Positions 34,836-42,762 of a stretch of DNA of 64,000 nucleotides are shown one piece after another. A program made the translations under genes and the position numbers. Positions within the stretch are counted from its first letter, which is position 1. Each line of letters starts with the position of its first letter. Origin of the DNA: Arcobacter cloacae (lineage in GTDB: Bacteria; Campylobacterota; Campylobacteria; Campylobacterales; Arcobacteraceae). The notes beneath the pieces were generated by a model, which saw only the letters and a list, made by a program, of their open reading frames with translations, was not told the DNA's origin and made no database searches. The stretch lies in NCBI RefSeq assembly GCF_013201935.1, contig NZ_CP053833.1, positions 1,116,001 to 1,180,000 on the forward strand, in the 5' to 3' direction.

Positions 34836-36074
34836 TTAAAATTCACATCCAAGTTTTGAAGCTACTTTTGTAGCGCTTAAAAGTCCATCTTCATGGAAAC
34901 CATATCTCCAATAAGCCCCTGCAAAATAAGTGTTATTATGTCCACAAATCTCATCTTTTCTACTTTGCATCTGTATTGCAGATGAGTTAAATTGAGGATG
35001 TTCATAAGAGATTTTTTCAATCACGTTATTTATACTTTGTGTTTCATTTAATGATACAAAATAATCTTTTTTTGTTTTTAGATTTTGCAAAGTATTTATC
35101 CAATAACTAAGTGTTACAACTTGATTTTGTTTGTTAGAACTTGTATAGTTCCAAGCTGCATACATTTTTTTGTTTGGATATAAAATACTATTGTCATTGT
35201 GTAAAACAGCACTATTTTCTTTATATTTAAAAGCACTTAAAATCTCTATCTCTTTTTGTGTTGGGTTTTCTAAAATCTCTAAAGCTTGTGGAGCATGCAT
35301 AGCTAATACAACTTTGTCATAAAAAGTTTTAGTTCCATTTTTATGAATCAAATAAACCCCATTTTCTTCCCTTTGAATAGTTATAACATCAGAGTTTAGA
35401 AAGATTTTTCCAGAGATTTTCTCTTTTATCTTATTTACATAATTTATACTTCCATTACTAACAGTAAGCCATTGATGATGAGTTGAAACACCTAAAAGTC
35501 CATGGTTTTTAAAAAATGTTAAAAATGTTCTTGCTGGAAAATTATTCATTTCATTACTTGGCGTTGACCAAATAGCAGCTCCCATAGGAAGTAGATATCT
35601 TTGTTTAAAAGCATTTGAATAATCTTTTATATATTCACCTAAAGTTTTATCTAAATCATCGTGATTTTGTTTTAAATCTTCATTTGCTTTTTTATTAAAA
35701 TCTAAAATATCTTTTATCATTTTATAGTGAGTTAGAGAAAAAAGGTTTCTTTTTTGAGCAAACATTCCCTTTATTGATGAGCCATTGTAAGCTTTATTTA
35801 TATCTTTGTCCCAAAAAGCAAAACTCATATCAGAGTTTTCTATCTTTACATCTAACTCTTTAAATAGTTTTGTCAAAAGTGGATAAGTAGGGTGATTAAA
35901 AACTAAAAAACCAGTATCAACCCCAAAGACTTTATCTTCATCTTGAACCATTGTAGTTCTAGCGTGACCTCCTAATCTATCCTCTTTTTCATATAAATCA
36001 ACTTCATATTTTTTGCTTAAAATATAGGCACTTCCAAGTCCGCTTATTCCTGCTCCTAAAACTGCTATTTTCAT
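34836..36074 (-). CDS. FAD-dependent oxidoreductase (flavin amine oxidase-like) of the DUF1365 locus
   Basis: 412 residues. KIAVLGAGISGLGSAYIL is the dinucleotide-binding start; VDLYEKEDRLGGHARTT, DTGFLVFNHPTYP and VVLAMHAPQALEIL are typical of the NAD/FAD-binding proteins in CFA-synthase-like loci. The C-terminal FAD contact is YFAGAYWRYGFHEDGLLS. It probably oxidises or desaturates a lipid-bound substrate with its neighbours. Start overlaps the lipocalin stop by 4 bases. Confidence 0.9.
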   Translation of the reverse strand: MKIAVLGAGISGLGSAYILSKKYEVDLYEKEDRLGGHARTTMVQDEDKVFGVDTGFLVFNHPTYPLLTKLFKELDVKIENSDMSFAFWDKDINKAYNGSSIKGMFAQKRNLFSLTHYKMIKDILDFNKKANEDLKQNHDDLDKTLGEYIKDYSNAFKQRYLLPMGAAIWSTPSNEMNNFPARTFLTFFKNHGLLGVSTHHQWLTVSNGSINYVNKIKEKISGKIFLNSDVITIQREENGVYLIHKNGTKTFYDKVVLAMHAPQALEILENPTQKEIEILSAFKYKENSAVLHNDNSILYPNKKMYAAWNYTSSNKQNQVVTLSYWINTLQNLKTKKDYFVSLNETQSINNVIEKISYEHPQFNSSAIQMQSRKDEICGHNNTYFAGAYWRYGFHEDGLLSATKVASKLGCEF

Positions 36075-36559
36075 TTATATCTTCCTTTTGGGTCAAGTTT
36101 TGTAAAAATTAATTTTGAAATATCCATTTTGTTTTTTAAATCATCTAATATTTTTTCTAATTCATTTTTATCTATATTTGGTGTTCTACTCATAATCCAA
36201 AGATTTGAATAATCATCATTTGAAACAACAGCTGTTTTATAATCATTTAAATATTCGATTTTATATGAAGCTCTAAAAATAAAAAAATATCTCATAAAAA
36301 GTTGATTATTTTCTAGTTTTGCAAAACCGTTGTATTCTATTAGTTTTCCATCTAATTCATTTTCAAAACATCTATTATAAACATCATAAGTATTATTCTC
36401 TTGAAGTTTGTACTCCACACTAGAAGCTACACAAGAGGTTTGAAATTTATTTTCAATTCTTGCAATTTCATACCAAAGTCCAGAAAATTTTTTAATATCA
36501 ACAAGAGTATTTGCAAAGATTGATGAAGAAAAAAATATTGCCAAAAATAAAAACTTCAC
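36071..36559 (-). CDS. Lipocalin family protein (second copy, secreted)
   Basis: 162 residues. Signal peptide about 1-16 (ending SSIFA), without a lipobox, so periplasmic rather than lipidated. The lipocalin fold shows as FSGLWYEIARIENKFQTSC (GxW), VYNRCFE, and NLWIMSRTPN. It shares the family with the lipoprotein at 25782 but is not closely similar. AAAGGAG and a -10 TATAAT lie upstream, so it starts the operon running to the EAL gene. Confidence 0.92.
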   Translation of the reverse strand: MKFLFLAIFFSSSIFANTLVDIKKFSGLWYEIARIENKFQTSCVASSVEYKLQENNTYDVYNRCFENELDGKLIEYNGFAKLENNQLFMRYFFIFRASYKIEYLNDYKTAVVSNDDYSNLWIMSRTPNIDKNELEKILDDLKNKMDISKLIFTKLDPKGRYK

Positions 36560-36564
36560 AAATA

Positions 36565-36596
36565 CTCCTTTTACTTAAACAACGTAATTTATTATA
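36565..36596 (-). promoter_or_regulatory. Promoter and ribosome site of the lipocalin-to-EAL operon
   Basis: On the minus strand TATAAT (36596 down to 36591) is a consensus -10 box, followed by AAAAGGAG (36572 down to 36565) and the start codon at 36559. The operon therefore has its own vegetative-type promoter downstream of the MFS gene. I see no obvious extracytoplasmic-sigma-type element. Confidence 0.5.
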
Positions 36597-36617
36597 AAAA
36601 AAGAGAGTTTTGTATGC

Positions 36618-37880
36618 TTATTTTGTCACTTTATATTTTAATAATAAAATAATAGAAAGAAATTTGAATAAAACGGGCAATATCGAGTATAAAAAGATAA
36701 TTGCTAAAATTGATAACTGATTTATATTTTCTGTTTCAAAATTTGTAAATTCTAAACTTATAAAAGAAATAGCAACAGCTAAAGATAAAGATAGTTTTGT
36801 AATCATTGCCCAAAACCCAAATAAAACTCCTGTTATATCTTCATTTTTTTGTTTTGTTTCATTTGCCACATCAGCTTGAATAGAAGAGGGCAATGCCATA
36901 TCAGCTCCTAAACACATTCCTGTTATAACACAAATAATCGCAAAATATAAAAAATCCCCTTCCTTTAAAAAAGGCACGAAACTAAAAGCACTAATTGCAA
37001 TAATAATTGAAAAAATCCAAGTAGATTTTTTTGAGATTTTAGTTGAAAGTTTTATCCAAAAAGGAAAAATAATAATTGCACTTAAAAAATAGATTATCAA
37101 AAAAAGTCCAGTTTTTTCTTCTAAAACTAATACATATTTTACGAAAAATAAAAACAGAGTTGCTGGAAGTGCATTTGCAAGATTATTTAGTAAAAAAGCA
37201 AAAAATAGTTTTTTGTGATGTGGATAGTTTATAAAAAAAGTTTTTAAAGATTTGAAGAAATTGTTAGAAATTATATTTTTATTTTTTATCTCTAAAGATT
37301 TTAATTTTGTATAAAAAATAGTTAAAATTATTGGAAAAATAATCAAAATAGTATAAAGTAAAAGTTCTAAACTCTTTTTTGAATCATCTGAAACTAAAAA
37401 AATATATGGAATTAATAAAGAGATTAAAACTCCAACTATTATGAAAATTTCCCTTGAAAAAGCAAGTTTTGTATTTTCACTTTCATTATTACTCAAAATA
37501 GAGTTTAAACTTAAATATGGAATTAAAACAAAACTATAAGAAATATATGTAATTATTGAAAATAGAAATAACCAAAAATAGTTGTAATAAATAGGTTTTA
37601 TTAAAAAAAATAGTCCAAAAATTAAAAAAATAGAAGAGATAAAAATAATATTAAATTTTGTGCTGTAAATATCACAAAATCTTCCTATAAATGGATCGGC
37701 AAGCATATCAATCAATCTTGCAATTAATAAAATAGTACCAACAACTCCAACACTTAAACCAATATGTTCAACATAAAAGGTAGGCAGATAAATATATAAA
37801 GGAAAACCCAAAAAAGCAATAGGAATTCCAAGGATGCCATAAAGGAAAACTGTTTTGCTTTTTAGGGTATTATTATTCAT
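36618..37880 (-). CDS. MFS transporter (GPH/MelB-like)
   Basis: 420 residues, about twelve transmembrane helices. RLIDMLADPFIGRFCD (about 50-65) is the conserved loop of the glycoside-pentoside-hexuronide type of MFS carriers, and GADMALPSSIQADVANET in the second half repeats the pattern. Such carriers also occur in DUF1365/CFA-synthase-like loci, where the substrate is unknown. Transcribed with the genes on both sides in the same direction. Confidence 0.87.
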   Translation of the reverse strand: MNNNTLKSKTVFLYGILGIPIAFLGFPLYIYLPTFYVEHIGLSVGVVGTILLIARLIDMLADPFIGRFCDIYSTKFNIIFISSIFLIFGLFFLIKPIYYNYFWLFLFSIITYISYSFVLIPYLSLNSILSNNESENTKLAFSREIFIIVGVLISLLIPYIFLVSDDSKKSLELLLYTILIIFPIILTIFYTKLKSLEIKNKNIISNNFFKSLKTFFINYPHHKKLFFAFLLNNLANALPATLFLFFVKYVLVLEEKTGLFLIIYFLSAIIIFPFWIKLSTKISKKSTWIFSIIIAISAFSFVPFLKEGDFLYFAIICVITGMCLGADMALPSSIQADVANETKQKNEDITGVLFGFWAMITKLSLSLAVAISFISLEFTNFETENINQLSILAIIFLYSILPVLFKFLSIILLLKYKVTK

Positions 37881-37926
37881 TAAAATCTAATCTTTTTTAT
37901 ATATTTCACAAGAATTTTTATTTTAA

Positions 37927-38685
37927 TCATTTTAAAAACTTTTTTGTTATAGAAAAACTCAAACTATATGGTAGAAAGCTAAGTATTTTTAGAAACTTTG
38001 ATAAAATAAAAGGAAATGAAATTTCAAATTTGTAGGGCTTATTTAAACCTTCAAATATCTTTTTAGCTGCATAGTTTACTTCCATTAATTGAGGCATTTC
38101 AAAATCATTTTTAGCTGTTAATCTTGTTTTTACAAACCCATGATTTATGATTTGCACATAAATATTTTTTCTTTGTAATTCAGGTTGTAAAGATTGTGTA
38201 AGATTTACTAAAGCAGCTTTTGATGCACTATAAGCTCCACCATAAGGTAATCCAAAACAACTCGCTAAACTTGCATTTAAAACAATAGTTGATCTGTTTT
38301 TTTGTTTTTCCAAATAAGCAATAAGTGGTTTTAAAACTCTTAAAACACCTAAATAATTTATGTCTATCATGGATTCAAAATTTGAAATATCCCATTGCTC
38401 GTAAGTCATTGATTCATAGACTCCTGCATTGTAAAAACAGATATCTAAACCATTAAAAATATTAAATGCTCTATCCACACTTTTAATAACATTTTCGTTA
38501 TTTAAAACATCTATATTTAAAAGTTCTAAATTATCTGCATAAGTTGATTTTAGATTTAATAGCTCATTAGAATTTTCTATATTTCTTGAACTTGCTATTA
38601 CTTGATAATTATTTTGTAACCACAACTTAACTAACTCTAAACCAATACCACTACTAGCACCGATAATCCAAACTCTTTTTGCCAT
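37927..38685 (-). CDS. Short-chain dehydrogenase/reductase (SDR)
   Basis: 252 residues from the ATG at 38685. The TTG three codons upstream (38694) is too close to the AAAGG ribosome site, so I prefer the ATG. SDR motifs: VWIIGASSGIG (NADP loop), YNAG (about 88-91), a catalytic Ser (NASLASC), and Y-x3-K in YSASKAAL. The C-terminal part ends with hydrophobic segments. Oxidoreductase of unknown substrate, first gene of the stress set; SDR genes regularly accompany DUF1365 genes. Confidence 0.88.
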   Translation of the reverse strand: MAKRVWIIGASSGIGLELVKLWLQNNYQVIASSRNIENSNELLNLKSTYADNLELLNIDVLNNENVIKSVDRAFNIFNGLDICFYNAGVYESMTYEQWDISNFESMIDINYLGVLRVLKPLIAYLEKQKNRSTIVLNASLASCFGLPYGGAYSASKAALVNLTQSLQPELQRKNIYVQIINHGFVKTRLTAKNDFEMPQLMEVNYAAKKIFEGLNKPYKFEISFPFILSKFLKILSFLPYSLSFSITKKFLK

Positions 38686-38898
38686 GATAAACAACCTTTG
38701 TTTATTTAAGCTAGCAAATACTAACTTGAAATGATTATATGTTAATAAAAAGATTTTTTGTATTGCTTATATGTTCATTGATAAAATATAAAAATTATTT
38801 TATTTTTGAGATTTTCAATTTTCATTATATATCAATATAAGAAATAAAATGATAAAATATATAACTAACAATTTAAAAAAATAACAAAAAGGTAACAT

Positions 38899-40395
38899 AT
38901 GCTAAACCTCGGGGAAATCGAAAAATGGTTAAAAGAACATTCAATTAATAACTATGTGATTTCAGAAGATTTATATGTGTCAGTTCAAGGTAATGTGAAT
39001 TTAAATGAAAGACTTAATGGAAAGAAGATTCCTATTAAGTTTGATAGAATTGAAGGATATTTTGATATAAGTAACAATAAACTTACTTCTTTAGAAGGTT
39101 GTCCCAAAACAGTAGCTAGAGATTTTAACTGTTCTCGAAATAATTTAATTTCTTTATTTGATTGTCCAACTGAAGTGGGTGATTTTGATTGTTCTTATAA
39201 TCAGTTAAAAACTTTATCTTACGCACCAAAAGAAGTGAGAGGAAGTTTTAATTGTTCTTATAATGAATTAAAATCTATAAAAGCAAGTCCTAGAACAATA
39301 AAAGGGCATTTCAAGTGTAACGACAATAAATTAGTATCTCTTGAAGGTGGACCGAAAAATATAGATACATATTTTGACTGTTCAAATAATATTATTGAGA
39401 GATTAACAGGTGGACCTGTTAGTGTAAAACATGACTATATATGTTACGGAAATAATCTATCTGATTTAGAAGGCTTGGCTGATGAAATAGGTGGAGACTT
39501 ATTAACTGATGTTAAACTTAATAATCTAACAGCTAGATATGATGATGAAGAAAAATATTGGAAATATAAAGGTTCTGAAGTAATCTCTCATATTTATAAA
39601 CCAATGGTAGCTCTTGTAAGTAATGAAGATATTATCAATTGGCTACAAAAATATGATATTAAAAATTATACTATTTTGTCTGATAGTTCTGTTGATGTTG
39701 CCGGTGATGTTAAATTATCAGGAAGATTAACAAACCTTTTTAAATTACCTATTAATTTCAATAATGTTGAAGGTGATTTTGATATTAGTGAGAATGAATT
39801 AGTATCTTTAGAAGGAAGTCCTAAAAAAGTTGGAGGAAGCTTTTTAGCCCATAAAAATGAGTTAAACTCTCTAAAAGGTGGTCCAAAAGAGATAAAAGGT
39901 AGTTTTATTATTTTACATAACAATATAACTTCTTTATTAAATTCTCCTACTATGGTAAAAGGAGATTACATCTGTTCTCATAATCCTTTAAGAACACTAG
40001 AAGGCTTAGGAACAGTTTTAGGTTATGTATTTACAGGTGTATATATTCCAAGACTTAAATGTCAAAAATATAATTATAAAGGTATCACTACTTATAAATA
40101 TCCAGGTGACTCTGTTATGAAATATTTGGATGAAGAGTATATCTCTTTAACTGATGAAGAAAAAGCATTTGAAGCAACAAAAAAGAATTTAGAAAAAGTA
40201 ATAAAAAAGATGCTAAATGCAGGAACTTTAACAAAAGAGATGGTTACAGATACCTTGATTAAAAACCTAACAAAATATCAATTAGACCAATTAAAAACAA
40301 AAGTTTTATGGATTAAAAATCCGCCAAATGAAGATAATAGCGATGTTATAAGTGAAGATGATATTATGAAACTAGCTTTTGAAAAAGAGTTATAA
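38899..40395 (+). CDS. Leucine-rich-repeat protein with internal duplication
   Basis: 498 residues without signal peptide. Two modules of the same design: each opens with an ~30-residue cap (IEKWLKEHSINNY... from about 6; IINWLQKYDIKNY... from about 240) and then runs of ~20-residue repeats with the pattern G-x-F-D-x-S-x-N-x-L-x-S-L-E-G-x-P-K. The first module has about seven repeats, the second about five. A C-terminal charged helical part (about 400-498) follows. Looks like a cytoplasmic protein-binding scaffold; similar proteins occur in phages and bacteria, but no function can be assigned. Confidence 0.7.
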   Translation: MLNLGEIEKWLKEHSINNYVISEDLYVSVQGNVNLNERLNGKKIPIKFDRIEGYFDISNNKLTSLEGCPKTVARDFNCSRNNLISLFDCPTEVGDFDCSYNQLKTLSYAPKEVRGSFNCSYNELKSIKASPRTIKGHFKCNDNKLVSLEGGPKNIDTYFDCSNNIIERLTGGPVSVKHDYICYGNNLSDLEGLADEIGGDLLTDVKLNNLTARYDDEEKYWKYKGSEVISHIYKPMVALVSNEDIINWLQKYDIKNYTILSDSSVDVAGDVKLSGRLTNLFKLPINFNNVEGDFDISENELVSLEGSPKKVGGSFLAHKNELNSLKGGPKEIKGSFIILHNNITSLLNSPTMVKGDYICSHNPLRTLEGLGTVLGYVFTGVYIPRLKCQKYNYKGITTYKYPGDSVMKYLDEEYISLTDEEKAFEATKKNLEKVIKKMLNAGTLTKEMVTDTLIKNLTKYQLDQLKTKVLWIKNPPNEDNSDVISEDDIMKLAFEKEL

Positions 40396-40423
40396 AATAG
40401 ATTGATTAAGTCCTAAATATATT

Positions 40424-40444
40424 TTTTTGGATATAATCCAAAAA
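40424..40444 (+). promoter_or_regulatory. Promoter within a short inverted repeat ahead of the ABC-F gene
   Basis: TATAAT at 40432-40437 is a consensus -10 box about 50 bases before the ATG at 40487. It is embedded in TTTTTGGAT (40424-40432) / ATCCAAAAA (40436-40444), an inverted repeat around three bases, which could also serve as a terminator for the upstream LRR gene. Confidence 0.45.
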
Positions 40445-40486
40445 TTAATACATTAAGTAAATAAAATAAATGGAGAAAATTACAAT

Positions 40487-42082
40487 ATGGTTCAAACTGT
40501 AAATCTTAAAAAAGCTTTTGGTCCAAGAGTTTTATTTCAAGATATAAATTTAAAATTAGATGCTGGAAAAAGATACGGTCTAATTGGTGCAAATGGTGCT
40601 GGAAAAACTACATTTTTAAAAATATTATCAGGTCAAGAAGATGCAACTGAGGGTGAAGTACAAGTTCAAAGTGGAAAAAAAGTAGGTGTTTTATCGCAAA
40701 ATCAATTTGCTTATGAAAATAATACTATTTTTGATGCTGTTCTTTTAGGAAATAAAAGATTACATGATGCTGTAAAAGAAAAAGAAGAACTTTATATGAG
40801 TCCTGAATTTACTGATGAAGTAAATAATAGACTTGCAGAACTTGAAATTATTTGTTGTGAAGAAGATCCAACTTATGAGTATGATGTAAAAATTACTAGA
40901 ATTTTAGAAGATTTAGGGTTTCCTGCAAGTCAACACCAAGATTTAATGAGTACTTTAACAGGTGGAGATAAATTTAAAGTTTTATTAGCACAAGTTTTAT
41001 ATCCAAAACCAGATATTCTATTTTTAGATGAGCCAACAAATAACCTTGATATTGAAACAATTGGATGGTTAGAGAATCAATTACAACACCATGATGGAAC
41101 AATGGTTGTAATTTCTCATGATAGACACTTTTTAAATGCTGTTTGTACGCATATTTTAGATGTTGACTTTAAACAAATTAGAGAGTTTACTGGAACTTAT
41201 GATGATTGGTATATTGCTTCAACTTTAATTGCAAAACAAAATGAAAAAGATGTAAATAAGAAATTAAAAGAGAAGGAAGAGTTAGAAAAGTTTATTGCTA
41301 GATTTAGTGCAAATGCTTCTAAAGCAAAACAAGCAACTTCAAGACAAAAACAACTTGAAAAATTAGATATAGGTGCAATTCAAATTTCAAGTAGAAGAGA
41401 TCCATCAATTATCTTTAAACAAAAAAGAGAAGTTGGTAAAGAGTTATTAACAGTTAAAAATATTTGTAAATCTTATGATGGAAGAGTTGTTTTAGATAAT
41501 ATTAATTTTACAGTAGAAAAAGGTGATAAAATTGCACTTATTGGAACAAATGGTATTGGTAAAACTACGCTTTGTGAAATTTTAGAAGGAAACATAAAAC
41601 CAGATTCTGGAGAAGTTTTATGGGGTGCAACTATTCAAAATTCATATTTCCCACAAAATGCAACTGATATTATAAAAGGTGATATGACACTTTATGACTG
41701 GTTAAGAAATTGCGATAGAGATGCTGATATTTCTGAAATTAGAAATTGCCTTGGAAGAATGTTATTTAACGGTCAAGAACAAGAGAAAAAAGTTGATTCT
41801 TGTTCAGGGGGAGAAAAACATAGAATGATGCTTTCTAAAATTATGTTAGAGCAAGGGAATTTCTTAGTTTTAGATGAACCAACAAACCACCTAGACTTAG
41901 AGGCTATTATTGCTTTAGGTGAAGGTTTACATGATTATGCAGGTTCTGTAATTTGTGTATCTCATGATAGGGAATTATTAGATGCTTATGCAAATAGAAT
42001 CATTGAAATTCAACCAGGTGGAACAATAGTTGATTTTAAAGGTACTTATGAAGAGTATATTGAGTCTAAAGAGCAAGCGTAA
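40487..42082 (+). CDS. ABC-F family ATPase (YbiT-like)
   Basis: 531 residues, two ABC domains on one chain and no membrane part. Walker A: GLIGANGAGKTT (about 32-43) and ALIGTNGIGKTT (about 350-361). Signatures: LTGGDKF and CSGGEKH; Walker B: ILFLDEPTNNLD and FLVLDEPTNHLD. The ~80-residue linker between domains is the Lys/Glu-rich helical arm that reaches into the ribosome in ABC-F proteins. Length and linker fit YbiT; translation regulation is the family role. Followed by a strong terminator. Confidence 0.93.
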   Translation: MVQTVNLKKAFGPRVLFQDINLKLDAGKRYGLIGANGAGKTTFLKILSGQEDATEGEVQVQSGKKVGVLSQNQFAYENNTIFDAVLLGNKRLHDAVKEKEELYMSPEFTDEVNNRLAELEIICCEEDPTYEYDVKITRILEDLGFPASQHQDLMSTLTGGDKFKVLLAQVLYPKPDILFLDEPTNNLDIETIGWLENQLQHHDGTMVVISHDRHFLNAVCTHILDVDFKQIREFTGTYDDWYIASTLIAKQNEKDVNKKLKEKEELEKFIARFSANASKAKQATSRQKQLEKLDIGAIQISSRRDPSIIFKQKREVGKELLTVKNICKSYDGRVVLDNINFTVEKGDKIALIGTNGIGKTTLCEILEGNIKPDSGEVLWGATIQNSYFPQNATDIIKGDMTLYDWLRNCDRDADISEIRNCLGRMLFNGQEQEKKVDSCSGGEKHRMMLSKIMLEQGNFLVLDEPTNHLDLEAIIALGEGLHDYAGSVICVSHDRELLDAYANRIIEIQPGGTIVDFKGTYEEYIESKEQA

Positions 42083-42101
42083 GTTTGTTTTTTAGAGTAA
42101 T

Positions 42102-42139
42102 AAAAAAAGGGGAAGATTTTATATCTTCCCCTTTTTTTT
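42102..42139. terminator. Strong bidirectional rho-independent terminator
   Basis: GGGGAAGAT (42109-42117), loop TTTAT, ATCTTCCCC (42123-42131). Seven A precede and eight T follow the stem, so it works for the ABC-F gene on the plus strand and the thioesterase gene on the minus strand. It is the clearest intrinsic terminator in the window. Confidence 0.9.
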
Positions 42140-42159
42140 ATAATAGTAAAAAAATGTTA

Positions 42160-42633
42160 CTATTTTGAATGTCTTGATGCCATTCTCATCTCTCTTCTAG
42201 CAATTGCATCGTTATATCTTCTTTTATCATCTTCAGTTACTAATTCTAGTTTAGGAACTGGAGCTGGTTTACCATTTTCATCAACAGCAATCATTGTAAA
42301 GTAACATACATTTGTATTTTTAATAGTATGGTCTTTTATATCTTCTGAAATAACTTTGATACCAATTTCCATAGAAGTTCTACCTGTATAATTAACAGAA
42401 GCATGGAAAGTAACAAGAGAACCTATTTTAATTGGATCTTTAAATAAAACCATGTCAACTGATAATGTTACTGCATACATTCCTGTATATCTTGCTGCAC
42501 ATGCATAAGCAACATGGTCTAACATTTTTAAAATTTCACCACCGTGAACATTTTTACCAGAAAAGTTTGCTTTATCTGGAGTCATTAACATAGTCATTGT
42601 AAGAGATTTTTCTCTTTTTACTTCTTCACTCAT
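42160..42633 (-). CDS. Acyl-CoA thioesterase (YciA-like, hotdog fold)
   Basis: 157 residues. The hotdog fold with N-F-S-G-K-NVHGGEILKMLDHVAYACAARY (about 18-44) carries the catalytic Asp in the helix of the YciA/BACH family, and VTLSVDMVLFKDPIKIGSLVTFHA follows. Hydrolyses acyl-CoA thioesters in the cytoplasm. Single gene, convergent with the ABC-F gene. Confidence 0.92.
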   Translation of the reverse strand: MSEEVKREKSLTMTMLMTPDKANFSGKNVHGGEILKMLDHVAYACAARYTGMYAVTLSVDMVLFKDPIKIGSLVTFHASVNYTGRTSMEIGIKVISEDIKDHTIKNTNVCYFTMIAVDENGKPAPVPKLELVTEDDKRRYNDAIARREMRMASRHSK

Positions 42634-42762
42634 CTTTTAAACCTTATGTTATAATTATTGAAATATGCAATATTATAAAATAAAAAGATAGTATAAGTGT
42701 AGCAATTGTACAAATTATTAATATAGATTAAAAAAGTATAGAAAAAAGTAACATTTTAATTT

